The notes beneath the pieces were generated by a model. The model saw only the letters and a program-made list of their open reading frames with translations, was not told the DNA's origin and ran no database searches. A DNA stretch of 64,000 bases from Nocardia brasiliensis NBRC 14402 (GTDB lineage: Bacteria; Actinomycetota; Actinomycetes; Mycobacteriales; Mycobacteriaceae), in assembly GCF_000308475.2 (NCBI RefSeq), contig NZ_BAFT02000066.1, positions 1 to 64,000 on the forward strand, given 5' to 3'. Below, piece after piece: positions 23,121 to 32,436 of this stretch. Every line of letters begins with the position of its first letter. Position 1 is the stretch's first letter. The position numbers and the translations under genes were made by a program.

Positions 23121-26100
23121 GTGCCCGTATCGCCCCAGTCCGACGCCGATCACGCCGTGGCCTTTGCCGCTATCCCCGGAGCGCCGCACCGGTTGTCTTT
23201 CGCCAGAGTGCAAGAACCCATCGATGTGCCCAAGCTGCTCGACCTGCAAACCGATTCGTTCGGCCGGCTGATCGGCGCATCGGACTGGCGCGCCAGGGCG
23301 CTTGCACGCGGCGAAACCGACCCGGTCGGCGGACTCGGGGAAATACTCGCGGAACTGTCCCCGATCGAGGATTTCGCCGGCACCATGTCCCTGTCTTTCT
23401 CCGATCCTCGGTTCGAAGAGGTCAAGGCCTCCATCGAGGAGTGCAAAGACAAGGACATGACCTACGCGGCGCCGCTGTTCGTCACCGCGGAGTTCATCAA
23501 CAACAACACCGGTGAGATCAAGAGCCAGACGGTCTTCATGGGTGATTTCCCGATGATGACCGACAAGGGCACGTTCATCATCAACGGCACCGAGCGCGTC
23601 GTCGTCTCACAGCTGACCCGCTCGCCCGGAGTTTATTTCGATCAATCGGTGGACAAGACCACCGACAAGAATCTGTACAACGTGCGCGTCATCCCGTCGC
23701 GTGGCGCGTGGCTGGAGTTCGACGTCGACAAGCGCGACACCGTCGGCGTCCGCATCGACCGTAAGCGTCGCCAGCCCGTCACGGTGCTGCTGAAGGCGCT
23801 CGGCTGGAGTCCGGAACAGATCGCCGAGCGGTTCGGCTTCTCCGAGGTCATGCTGTCGACCCTGGCGAAGGACCACACGAACGGGGCCGACGAGGCGCTG
23901 CTGGACATCCATCGCAAGCTGCGTCCGGGCGAGCCGCCGACCAAGGAGTCCGCGCAGACCCTGCTGGAGAACCTGTTCTTCAAGGAGAAGCGCTACGACC
24001 TCGCCCGCGTGGGTCGCTACAAGACCAACAAGAAGCTCGGCATCACCGACAGCACGGCGACCACGCTCACCGAGACGGACCTGATCGCGACCATCGAGTA
24101 CCTGGCGCACCTGCACGCCGGCGACAAGACGATGACGGGGCCCGGCGGTGCCGAGATCCCGGTCGAGATCGACGACATCGACCACTTCGGCAACCGTCGC
24201 GTCCGTACCGTCGGCGAGCTGATCCAGAACCAGATCCGCATCGGCCTGTCCCGGATGGAACGGGTCGTCCGCGAGCGGATGACCACCCAGGACGTCGAGG
24301 CGATCACACCGCAGACCCTGATCAACATTCGCCCGGTGAGCGCGTCGATCAAGGAGTTCTTCGGCACCTCCCAGCTCTCGCAGTTCATGATGCAGGACAA
24401 CCCGCTCGCCGGGCTCACGCACAAGCGTCGCCTGTCCGCCCTCGGCCCCGGCGGCCTGACCAGGGAACGCGCCAGCCTCGAGGTGCGCGACATCCATTTC
24501 AGCCACTACGGCCGGATGTGCCCGATCGAGACGCCGGAAGGCCCGAGTATCGGTCTCATCGGCTACCTTTCGGTGTACGCACGGGTCAATCCGTTCGGCT
24601 TCATCGAGACGCCGTACCGCCGGGTCGTCGGCGGACAGGTCACCGACGAGATCGTCTACCTCACCGCCGACGAAGAAGAGCGCTACGTGCGCGCGCAGGC
24701 CAACTCACCAGTCGACGCCGACCGGCGCCTGTCCGAAAGCAAGGTGCTGGCACGGCGTTTCGGTGAGGAGGTGGAATACGTCGCCCCCGCCGAGGTCGAC
24801 TTCATGGATGTCTCACCGCGCCAGATGGTGTCGGTCGCCTCGGCAATGATTCCCTTCCTGGAGCACGACGACGCCAACCGTGCCCTGATGGGTGCGAACA
24901 TGCAGCGTCAGGCCGTGCCGCTGATCCGTTCCGAGGCCCCGATCGTCGGTACCGGCATGGAATTGCGCGCGTCCATCGACGCAGGCGACCTGGTTCTCAA
25001 TGACAAAGCCGGTGTGGTGGAAGAGGTTTCGGCCGACTACATCACCGTGATGGCCGATGACGGCACCCGGCGCAGTTATCGGCTGCGCAAGTTCGCGCGG
25101 TCGAATCAAGGCAACTGCTACAACCAGCGACCGATCGTGGACGAGGGTCAGCGGGTCGAGACCGGTCAGGTGCTCGCCGATGGACCGTGCACCGAGAACG
25201 GTGAGATGGCGCTGGGCAAGAACCTGCTCGTGGCGATCATGCCGTGGGAGGGCCACAACTACGAGGACGCGATCATCCTGTCGCAGCGCCTCGTGGAAGA
25301 GGACGTGCTGACCTCGATCCACATCGAAGAGCACGAGATCGACGCCCGCGACACCAAGCTCGGCGCCGAGGAGATCACCCGCGATATCCCCAACGTCTCC
25401 GACGAGGTCCTGGCCGACCTCGACGAGCGTGGCATCGTGCGCATCGGCGCCGAGGTCCGCTACGGCGACATCCTGGTCGGCAAGGTCACCCCCAAGGGCG
25501 AGACCGAGCTGACCCCGGAAGAGCGGTTGCTGCGCGCGATCTTCGGGGAGAAGGCCCGCGAGGTGCGCGACACCTCGCTCAAGGTGCCCCACGGCGAGTC
25601 CGGCAAGGTCATCGGTATCCGGGTGTTCTCCCGCGAGGACGACGACGACCTGCCTCCCGGTGTGAACGAGCTGGTGCGCGTCTACGTCGCGCAGAAGCGC
25701 AAGATCCAAGACGGTGACAAGCTCGCCGGCCGCCACGGCAACAAGGGTGTCATCGGCAAGATCCTGCCCACCGAGGACATGCCCTTCCTGCCCGACGGCA
25801 CCCCGGTCGACATCATCCTCAACACCCACGGTGTGCCGCGGCGTATGAACATCGGCCAGATCCTGGAAACCCACCTCGGGTGGATCGGCAAGGCCGGCTG
25901 GGAGATTCAGGGGGAACCGGATTGGGCCGCGGCACTGCCCGAAGCGCTGCGGTCTGCGCCGCCGAACAGCAATCTCGCGACGCCGGTCTTCGACGGCGCC
26001 CAGGATGCCGAGCTGGCCGGGCTGCTCGGGTCGACGCTGCCTAATCGGGACGGCGACGTGCTGGTGGGCGCGGACGGGAAAGCGACGCTGCTCGACGGGC

Positions 26101-26600
26101 GTTCGGGTGAACCGTTCCCGTACCCGGTGGCGGTCGGCTACATGTACATCCTGAAGCTGCACCACCTGGTCGACGACAAGATCCACGCCCGCTCGACCGG
26201 TCCGTACTCGATGATCACCCAGCAGCCGCTCGGCGGTAAGGCCCAGTTCGGTGGCCAGCGCTTCGGTGAAATGGAGTGCTGGGCGATGCAGGCCTACGGC
26301 GCGGCTTACACGCTGCAGGAACTGCTCACCATCAAGTCCGACGACATAGTGGGCCGGGTGAAGGTCTACGAGGCGATCGTCAAGGGCGAGAACGTGCCCG
26401 AGCCGGGCATTCCGGAGTCGTTCAAGGTGCTCCTCAAGGAACTCCAGTCGCTGTGCCTCAACGTCGAAGTCCTTTCCGCCGAAGGCGTTGCGATCGAGAT
26501 GCGTGACGGCAACGACGAGGACCTCGAGCGCGCGGCGGCGAACCTGGGCATCAACCTGTCCAGGAACGAAGCCGCCACCGTCGACGACCTGCCCGGCTGA
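23121..26600 (+). CDS. rpoB2: RNA polymerase beta subunit, second-copy type (RpoB2)
   Basis: An 1159-aa, full-length RNA polymerase beta subunit with all conserved regions, e.g. the beta core SHYGRMCPIETPEG, GHNYEDAIILS, KLAGRHGNKGVIGKILP and the C-terminal GEMECWAMQAYGAAYTLQE. Two things mark it as a second copy: no rpoC follows (convergent MFS gene instead), and the rifampicin region deviates. In E. coli numbering it has Met at 516 (residue 424), Asp at 518, Ala at 522, Phe at 552 (residue 460), Ser at 568 and Tyr at 574 (residue 482), while His526 and Ser531 are kept. Nocardia species are known to carry rpoB2 giving rifampicin resistance. GTG start has AAAGGA upstream. Confidence 0.93.
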   Translation: MPVSPQSDADHAVAFAAIPGAPHRLSFARVQEPIDVPKLLDLQTDSFGRLIGASDWRARALARGETDPVGGLGEILAELSPIEDFAGTMSLSFSDPRFEEVKASIEECKDKDMTYAAPLFVTAEFINNNTGEIKSQTVFMGDFPMMTDKGTFIINGTERVVVSQLTRSPGVYFDQSVDKTTDKNLYNVRVIPSRGAWLEFDVDKRDTVGVRIDRKRRQPVTVLLKALGWSPEQIAERFGFSEVMLSTLAKDHTNGADEALLDIHRKLRPGEPPTKESAQTLLENLFFKEKRYDLARVGRYKTNKKLGITDSTATTLTETDLIATIEYLAHLHAGDKTMTGPGGAEIPVEIDDIDHFGNRRVRTVGELIQNQIRIGLSRMERVVRERMTTQDVEAITPQTLINIRPVSASIKEFFGTSQLSQFMMQDNPLAGLTHKRRLSALGPGGLTRERASLEVRDIHFSHYGRMCPIETPEGPSIGLIGYLSVYARVNPFGFIETPYRRVVGGQVTDEIVYLTADEEERYVRAQANSPVDADRRLSESKVLARRFGEEVEYVAPAEVDFMDVSPRQMVSVASAMIPFLEHDDANRALMGANMQRQAVPLIRSEAPIVGTGMELRASIDAGDLVLNDKAGVVEEVSADYITVMADDGTRRSYRLRKFARSNQGNCYNQRPIVDEGQRVETGQVLADGPCTENGEMALGKNLLVAIMPWEGHNYEDAIILSQRLVEEDVLTSIHIEEHEIDARDTKLGAEEITRDIPNVSDEVLADLDERGIVRIGAEVRYGDILVGKVTPKGETELTPEERLLRAIFGEKAREVRDTSLKVPHGESGKVIGIRVFSREDDDDLPPGVNELVRVYVAQKRKIQDGDKLAGRHGNKGVIGKILPTEDMPFLPDGTPVDIILNTHGVPRRMNIGQILETHLGWIGKAGWEIQGEPDWAAALPEALRSAPPNSNLATPVFDGAQDAELAGLLGSTLPNRDGDVLVGADGKATLLDGRSGEPFPYPVAVGYMYILKLHHLVDDKIHARSTGPYSMITQQPLGGKAQFGGQRFGEMECWAMQAYGAAYTLQELLTIKSDDIVGRVKVYEAIVKGENVPEPGIPESFKVLLKELQSLCLNVEVLSAEGVAIEMRDGNDEDLERAAANLGINLSRNEAATVDDLPG

Positions 26601-26611
26601 CCGACGCTACG

Positions 26612-26650
26612 CGTGCCGAGATCGTCACCGGCGGTGACGATCTCGGCACG
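26612..26650. terminator. Strong bidirectional terminator after rpoB2
   Basis: A perfect 18-bp stem, CGTGCCGAGATCGTCACC (26612-26629) with GGTGACGATCTCGGCACG (26633-26650), around a 3-base loop, fills the space between converging rpoB2 and MFS genes. Confidence 0.9.
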
Positions 26651-26655
26651 GGCAC

Positions 26656-28191
26656 TCAAACGTGGACCGCAGCCACCGCATCGACCGCGTCGGGATTCTT
26701 CGGCTTGGTCCGCGGCAGGAAGAACGCCGGTATCAGGGTGAGCACGATCAGCACCAGCGCCACGATGTAGGTGTGACTGAATGCCGTTGCGGCCTGGTCC
26801 AATCCGGCCTCCAGCACGCCCGGCGGCAGCTGACTCGCCAGTTCGGGCTTGGTGGTCGCGGCGATCGCGGGTAGCGCGAACTCCCGATCGTTCAGCAGGG
26901 CGGTCAGCACCACCGAGATCGTCGCGGTGCCGATCGAACCGCCGGTCTGGTTGATGATGTTCATCAGGGTCGAGCCGCGGGCGACCTGCTGGTGGGTCAG
27001 CGTCTGGATCGCCGCGGTCATGATCGGCATCATGGTGCAGCCCATGCCGAGACCCATCACGAACAGGGCGGCCAGCATCATCGGATACGACGTGTCCACC
27101 TTCAGCTGCACGAAGAACGCGGTGCTTACCGCGATCAACGCGATGCCGACCAGCACGATCTTGCCCGGGCCGATCTTGTCGACCAGCTTGCCCGCCACCG
27201 GCATGGTGAGCATCGCGCCCAATCCCTGTGGCACCAGCAACAATCCGGTCTGCAACGCCGATTCGCCGCGCACCTGTTGCAGATAGGCCGACAGCAGCAG
27301 GCTGCCGCCGAAGAAGGCGATCGCGAACAGCACCATGGTGAGCACCGAGAAGGTCAGCGCCCGGTTGCGGAACAGGTGCAGATCGATCAACGGGTGCTCG
27401 GTGCGCAGCGCGTGGAAGACGAACGCCACCAACAGGATCAAGCCGATGATCGCGGGCAGCAGCACCTTGGTCGCGAGCACCGTGCCCTCGCCGGGGATCG
27501 ACGAGACGCCGAACAGGAACAACGCCAGGCCCGGCGAGGCGAGCAGCATGCCGACGAAGTCGAACGACTCCGCCGGTTCCGGCTTGTCGGCGGGGAACAC
27601 CACCTGCGCCAGGATGAGCGCGACGATGCCGATCGGCAGGTTGATCAAGAAGATCCACTGCCAATGGAATTCGATCAGCCAGCCGCCGAGGATGGGGCCG
27701 CAGATCGGGCCGAGCAGCATCGGCACACCGAGCACCGCCATCACCCGGCCGACCCGCTGCGGACCGGCCGCGTGCGTCATGATCGTCATGCCGAGCGGCA
27801 TCAGCATGCCGCCGCCGATGCCCTGCACCACACGGAAGGCGATGAGCGACTGGATGTTCCAGGCCAGCGCGCAGAGCACCGACCCGAGCACGAAGAAGGC
27901 GAGCGCCGCCATGTACAGGCGCTTGGTGCCGAATCGGTCCGCGGCCCACCCGGTGAGCGGAATGACCGTGGCCAGGGCGAGGGTGTAGCCGGTCACGGTC
28001 CACGCGGCGATGGCGTAGCTCGTGTCGAAAGTGTCCTGGAAGGTGGGCAACGCGATATTGACGACGGTGATGTCGAGAATCGACATGATCGCGCCGAGTA
28101 CCACGACGCCCGCCACCTTGAAGACCGCCGCGTCTAGTTTGTCGGCGGTCGGATCAGGCGTCGTCGCCTGCGTATCCGGAGGTTGTGTCAC
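26656..28191 (-). CDS. MFS drug transporter, DHA2 (EmrB/QacA) family
   Basis: A 511-aa, 14-span membrane protein predicted to export drugs or other organic compounds by proton antiport. DHA2 signatures are LDITVVNIALP in span 1, GWAADRFGTKRLYM (motif A), FRVVQGIGGGMLMPLG and GPICGPILGGWLIEFHWQWI (motif C region). It starts 4 bases after the DapA-like gene stop codon, so the two are co-transcribed. It converges on rpoB2; a role in antibiotic tolerance beside rpoB2 is possible but unproven. Confidence 0.88.
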   Translation of the reverse strand: MTQPPDTQATTPDPTADKLDAAVFKVAGVVVLGAIMSILDITVVNIALPTFQDTFDTSYAIAAWTVTGYTLALATVIPLTGWAADRFGTKRLYMAALAFFVLGSVLCALAWNIQSLIAFRVVQGIGGGMLMPLGMTIMTHAAGPQRVGRVMAVLGVPMLLGPICGPILGGWLIEFHWQWIFLINLPIGIVALILAQVVFPADKPEPAESFDFVGMLLASPGLALFLFGVSSIPGEGTVLATKVLLPAIIGLILLVAFVFHALRTEHPLIDLHLFRNRALTFSVLTMVLFAIAFFGGSLLLSAYLQQVRGESALQTGLLLVPQGLGAMLTMPVAGKLVDKIGPGKIVLVGIALIAVSTAFFVQLKVDTSYPMMLAALFVMGLGMGCTMMPIMTAAIQTLTHQQVARGSTLMNIINQTGGSIGTATISVVLTALLNDREFALPAIAATTKPELASQLPPGVLEAGLDQAATAFSHTYIVALVLIVLTLIPAFFLPRTKPKNPDAVDAVAAVHV

Positions 28192-28195
28192 CGCT

Positions 28196-29122
28196 TCAGC
28201 GTTGCACTTCTTCAGCCGCTACACCAGCAAATTGTCCTGCCATTCGCGAGAAAAGTTCGATTTCGGCCAGGGCGGCCGCGGTCGCGACCGCACCGGCCGG
28301 CAGCAGCGGTAGCCGGACCGCCGGACTCGGAATCCGGCCCTGAGCCGCGAGAACGGCCTTGATCACGGTAGGGTTGGGCTCGGCGAAGAGGGCGGCCGAC
28401 AGCGCGGCCAGCCGGTGCCCGAGTGCGCGCGCCTCCCCGACCCGGCCGTCGCGCCAGGCCGTGATGAGCGCGGTGAACGGCGCGGTGGCCACGATGCCGG
28501 AGGCCAGGATCCCGCCCTCGGCGCCGAGCGCCAGCAGCGGCGAGACGAACAGGTCGTCGCCCGCCAGCACGGCGAAGTCCGCGGGACGTGCGCCCATCAG
28601 CGCGATCGTGGCGTCGTCGATGCTGCCGACGGCGTGTTTGACGCCGATGATGTTCGGGTGCGCGGCGATATCGAGCAGGGTCTCCGCGCAGAGCGTGCGG
28701 CCGGTGCGATAAGGAATGTTGTAGACCACCAGCGGCACCGGGCTGCCGCCGGCCAGCGCCCGGAAGTGCGCGAGCACCCCGGCCTCGGTGGGCCGGGTGT
28801 AGTACGGCACGACCGTGAGCGCGGCCGCGATCTGCCCCGACAGCGCGGCCAGCGCGTCGGCGGAGTCGGCCGTCGAGTTCGAGCCGGCGCCGACGATCAA
28901 GGGCGCGTTGTGTTCCCGGCACACGCTCGCGCAGATGTCGATGACCCGCGCGCGTTCGGCCGGGGTCAGCGTCGCCGCTTCGGCGGTGGTGCCGAGCGCG
29001 ACCAGGCCGGTCGCGCCCTCGGCGAGCGCCGAGTGGGCCAATCCGGCCAGCGCGTCGGCGGCCAGGGCGTTCTCGGCGGTGAACGGCGTGACAAGAGGGA
29101 CGAAAAGGCCTGCGAGCGTCAT
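28196..29122 (-). CDS. Dihydrodipicolinate synthase/N-acetylneuraminate lyase family aldolase
   Basis: A 308-aa TIM-barrel class I aldolase. Family residues visible: GTTAEAATLT (phosphate/carboxylate loop), VVPYYTRP, the catalytic Tyr in VVYNIPYRTGR and the Schiff-base Lys in IIGVKHAVGSIDD. It could be a lysine-pathway DapA, but location beside a transporter and a divergent LysR regulator suggests a catabolic or specialised aldolase instead. The MFS gene follows after 4 bases. Confidence 0.82.
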   Translation of the reverse strand: MTLAGLFVPLVTPFTAENALAADALAGLAHSALAEGATGLVALGTTAEAATLTPAERARVIDICASVCREHNAPLIVGAGSNSTADSADALAALSGQIAAALTVVPYYTRPTEAGVLAHFRALAGGSPVPLVVYNIPYRTGRTLCAETLLDIAAHPNIIGVKHAVGSIDDATIALMGARPADFAVLAGDDLFVSPLLALGAEGGILASGIVATAPFTALITAWRDGRVGEARALGHRLAALSAALFAEPNPTVIKAVLAAQGRIPSPAVRLPLLPAGAVATAAALAEIELFSRMAGQFAGVAAEEVQR

Positions 29123-29193
29123 GGTTATGAGGGTGACGGGCGCAAAGCGTCAGGTCCAGTTCACATTTCTACATTCGAGCATAAGCTGACCTG

Positions 29194-30063
29194 ATGCTCG
29201 ACATTCGCAAACTGCGCCTGCTGCGCGAGCTCTCGCACCGGGAGACCATCGCGGCGGTCGCCGAGGCGCTGGCCTACACACCGTCGGCGGTATCGCAGCA
29301 ACTCACGGCGCTGGAACGAGAAGCGGGCGTGCCGCTGCTCGAACGGACCGGGCGGCGGGTCACCCTCACCCCGGCCGCCCGCACACTGGTCGAGCACGCC
29401 GAAACCATCCTCGCGGTGCTCGAACAGGCCGCCGCCGACCTGGCAACGGCGCGTACCGAACTCGCCGGCACGCTGCGGATCGGCGCCTTTCCCACCGCCA
29501 TTCGCACCATTCTCTCCCCGGCGCTCGTCGCGCTGAGCCGGGATCATCCCCGTCTCGAACTGATGGTCACCGAGATCGATCCGGCGACGGCGCCCGCCGC
29601 GTTGCGTGCGGAAGCGCTCGACGTCGCGCTGGTGCAGGAATACGACTATGTGCCGGTCGAACCCGACCCCGCACTCGACACCGAGCCGCTGCTGGAAGAG
29701 ACGATCTATCTGGCCGCGCCCACCGCCGAACCGCTCGTCGCGTACCGCGAAACCGCTTGGATCGCAGGGATTCCCGACACGCTGTGCTACACGATGACCG
29801 TCCGGGCCTGCCAGGCAGCAGGTTTCACGCCGCGGGTCCGCCATCACGCCGACGATTTCGGCACCGTGCTCGCGCTCGTCGCGGCCGGGCAGGGGGTCGC
29901 GCTGGTGCCGCAGCTCGGCGCGCTGGACTGCCCGGCCGAGGTCACGCTGACCCCGCTGCCGGCCCGGCGGCGCACCCACCTGGCGTATCGGCGCGGCACC
30001 GGCAATCACCCGGCGGTCCGGGCAGCCCGCGCGGCGCTGGTCACGACCGCGAACGCCGGGTGA
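29194..30063 (+). CDS. LysR-family transcriptional regulator
   Basis: A 289-aa regulator. The N-terminal HTH is LRLLRELSHRETIAAVAEAL, followed by YTPSAVSQQLTALEREAGVPL and LLERTGRRVTLTPA. The C-terminal effector domain has GTLRIGAFPTAIRTILSP and VAAGQGVALVPQLG. It is divergent from the DapA-like/MFS pair across 71 bases, the usual LysR-target layout, so those genes are the likely regulon. I could not define a convincing T-N11-A site. Confidence 0.87.
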   Translation: MLDIRKLRLLRELSHRETIAAVAEALAYTPSAVSQQLTALEREAGVPLLERTGRRVTLTPAARTLVEHAETILAVLEQAAADLATARTELAGTLRIGAFPTAIRTILSPALVALSRDHPRLELMVTEIDPATAPAALRAEALDVALVQEYDYVPVEPDPALDTEPLLEETIYLAAPTAEPLVAYRETAWIAGIPDTLCYTMTVRACQAAGFTPRVRHHADDFGTVLALVAAGQGVALVPQLGALDCPAEVTLTPLPARRRTHLAYRRGTGNHPAVRAARAALVTTANAG

Positions 30064-30152
30064 CGCCCGGGTCGGCCCGCGCCGCGTAGGACCGCTGATT
30101 ATCCGGTGCGGCCCCGGGTAACCGTCGGTCAGTAACCGGGAGGTGGTGGCCT

Positions 30153-31601
30153 GTGCGGACGATATCGACCGATATCCCGGCGCGCCTGGATCGATTGCCG
30201 TGGTCGCGCTGGCACTGGATGGTGGTGATCGGGCTGGGGTCGGTCTGGATCCTGGACGGCCTCGAGGTCACCGTCGTCGGTAGCGTGGCGAGCCGATTGT
30301 CCGAGCCAGGCAGCGGGATAGACATCACCGCCGCACAGGTTTCCGGCGTGGCGGCCGCGATGTACGTCACCGGCGCGTGCACCGGGGCGCTGTTCTTCGG
30401 TTGGCTCACCGACAGATTCGGCCGCAAGAAGCTCTTCCTGATCACCCTCGCGGTGTACTTGATCGCGACGGCGCTGACCGCCGTCTCGTTCTCGATGTGG
30501 TGGTTCATCCTCTTCCGCTTCTTCACCGGGTTCGGAATCGGCGGCGAGTACGCGGCGATCAACTCCGCGATCGATGAGCTGATCCCGCGAAAATACCGCG
30601 GCCGCATCGACATCGTGATCAACGGGACCTATTGGCTCGGCGCGGTGGGCGGTGCGCTGCTGTCCATCGTCGCGCTGAACACCGATTGGTTCGCACCGAA
30701 TATCGGCTGGCGCTTGACCTTTGCGCTCGGCGCGGTGTTCGGACTGATCATTCTGGTGGTGCGCAGGCATGTACCGGAAAGCCCGCGCTGGATGTTCATC
30801 CACGAGCGCGAGGACGGCGCCGAACGGATCGTCGCCGATATCGAGAAACAGGTCCGCACCGATACCGGCGCCGAACTGGAAGACGTGTCGGAGCAACGGA
30901 TCGAGATCGAACAGCGGCGCACCATCAGCTTCCGCGAGATCGCGGCGGTGATGGTGCGGCACTATCCGCGCCGCAGCGCGCTCGGGCTCGCCCTGTTCGT
31001 CGGCCAGGCGTTCCTGTACAACGCCATCACCTTCAATTACGCGCTCATCCTGGCGAAATCGTTCGACGTGCCCGACGATCGGGTCGGCTACTACTTCGCG
31101 GTGATCTGCTTCGGCAACTTCCTCGGGCCGCTGCTGCTGGGCCGGTTGTTCGACACCGTCGGACGCAAGCCGATGATCGCGGGCTGTTATATCGGCTCGG
31201 CGGTCCTGTTGTTCGGCACCGCATGGCTTTTCGCGGCGGGTCAGCTCTCCGCGGTGACCTTGACCGCGTGCTGGACCGTGGTGCTCTTCGTCGCCTCCTG
31301 CGGGGCGAGCGCGGCATATCTGACGGTGAGCGAGATCTTCCCGATGGAGACCCGCGCGATGGCCATCGCGTTCTTCTACGCGATCGGCACCTTCGCGGGC
31401 GGCGTGGCCGGTCCGCTGGTGTTCTCGAAGTTGTCCGCCGACGGCGACCCGGGCAAGACCGCGCTCGCCTTCGCCATCGGCGCGGCCACGATGTTCGCCG
31501 CGGGCCTGGTCGAGCTGGCCTACGGCGTGCGCGCGGAAGGCCGCTCGCTCGAGGACATCGCCACACCGCTGAGTGCCACGTCGAAAAGCTCGGCGACCTG
31601 A
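30153..31601 (+). CDS. MFS transporter (metabolite:proton symporter type)
   Basis: A 482-aa, 12-span transporter of the sugar/organic-acid porter kind. Visible motifs: LDGLEVTVVG in span 1, GWLTDRFGRKKLFL (motif A), RFFTGFGIGGEYAAINSAI and DELIPRKYRGRID, a second motif A (GRLFDTVGRKPMIAG) and a late SEIFPMETRAMAIAFFYAIG. The GTG start has GGGAGGTGG upstream. Likely takes up an organic acid, aromatic acid or sugar; substrate is not evident from neighbours. Confidence 0.85.
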   Translation: MRTISTDIPARLDRLPWSRWHWMVVIGLGSVWILDGLEVTVVGSVASRLSEPGSGIDITAAQVSGVAAAMYVTGACTGALFFGWLTDRFGRKKLFLITLAVYLIATALTAVSFSMWWFILFRFFTGFGIGGEYAAINSAIDELIPRKYRGRIDIVINGTYWLGAVGGALLSIVALNTDWFAPNIGWRLTFALGAVFGLIILVVRRHVPESPRWMFIHEREDGAERIVADIEKQVRTDTGAELEDVSEQRIEIEQRRTISFREIAAVMVRHYPRRSALGLALFVGQAFLYNAITFNYALILAKSFDVPDDRVGYYFAVICFGNFLGPLLLGRLFDTVGRKPMIAGCYIGSAVLLFGTAWLFAAGQLSAVTLTACWTVVLFVASCGASAAYLTVSEIFPMETRAMAIAFFYAIGTFAGGVAGPLVFSKLSADGDPGKTALAFAIGAATMFAAGLVELAYGVRAEGRSLEDIATPLSATSKSSAT

Positions 31602-31610
31602 TCTGGGCAA

Positions 31611-31625
31611 ATTGTCTCAGACAAT
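31611..31625. promoter_or_regulatory. Inverted repeat upstream of methyltransferase gene
   Basis: ATTGTC-TCA-GACAAT, a perfect 6-bp inverted repeat 38 bases before the methyltransferase ATG and just after the MFS stop codon. It could be a repressor site; no partner regulator is evident. Confidence 0.4.
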
Positions 31626-31662
31626 CTAAACTCGAGCCTGCCGATCCGCCGAAGGGACAACG

Positions 31663-32307
31663 ATGTCAGCCACCACGCCACCGGCCCGCGCGTACAACCG
31701 ACTGGTGACCTCCGGCTGGAACCGGCTCGCCACCATCTACAACAATCCGCTCGCGCAGCGGGTCCTGTATCGGCCGCCGCAGGACGAGATCATCGACCGG
31801 TTGCGCCGCGCGGATATCCGCCGGATCGCCGACGTCGGCTGCGGCACCGGCATTCTCGCCGCCCGCATCCAGCAGGAGTTGCAGCCGGACGTGATCTACG
31901 GCTGCGACGCCTCCCCCGGCATGCTGCGGCAGGCGAAAGCCCGCTCCGGACAGGTGAACTGGATCAACCGCCGGGCCGAGGACCTCGGCCTGCCCGCGGG
32001 CGCGGTCGACGCCGTCGTCTCCACCCACGCCTTCCACTTCTTCGACCAGCCCGGCGCGCTGGCCGAGTTCCACCGGATCCTTTCCCCCGGTGGGCTACTC
32101 GCGATCGTCGTGATCAACCCGCGCAGCCGGTTCGCGCCGCTGCTGCAACCCACTCCGCTCCAGGGGGTCGCCTACTTTCCGCCGCCCGCCGAAATGCGGG
32201 AGCTGATCGAGGCGGCGGGCTTCCGGGTGGTCGAGCAACGACCGGTGCGCCGGCCCGTCCCCGAAGCGTTCGTCCCGGACCAGCTGACCGTCGCGCGCAG
32301 CGGCTGA
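31663..32307 (+). CDS. Class I SAM-dependent methyltransferase
   Basis: A 214-aa methyltransferase with the AdoMet-binding motif IADVGCGTGILAARI, an acidic residue in YGCDASPGMLRQA, and post-motifs VDAVVSTHAFHFFDQPGAL and LSPGGLLAIVVI. Similar in layout to UbiE/Methyltransf_11 proteins. A GAAGGG site precedes the ATG. Substrate unknown; the small inverted repeat upstream hints at separate control from the MFS gene. Confidence 0.82.
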   Translation: MSATTPPARAYNRLVTSGWNRLATIYNNPLAQRVLYRPPQDEIIDRLRRADIRRIADVGCGTGILAARIQQELQPDVIYGCDASPGMLRQAKARSGQVNWINRRAEDLGLPAGAVDAVVSTHAFHFFDQPGALAEFHRILSPGGLLAIVVINPRSRFAPLLQPTPLQGVAYFPPPAEMRELIEAAGFRVVEQRPVRRPVPEAFVPDQLTVARSG

Positions 32308-32436
32308 AATCTCGGCGTGCCTCGCCGACGGGCTGTCGGCGGCGCGCGGTAATCTTGTCGCTCGGAACGCGCTGCCCCAGACCCCGCCAGCCGACCACAC
32401 AGCAACGAAATCGGTCGAGGTGGGAAGGGGCAGTTC

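Noticed and set aside
24813..26186. 457-codon minus-strand frame inside rpoB2
   Set aside because: Antisense of a fully conserved RpoB region.
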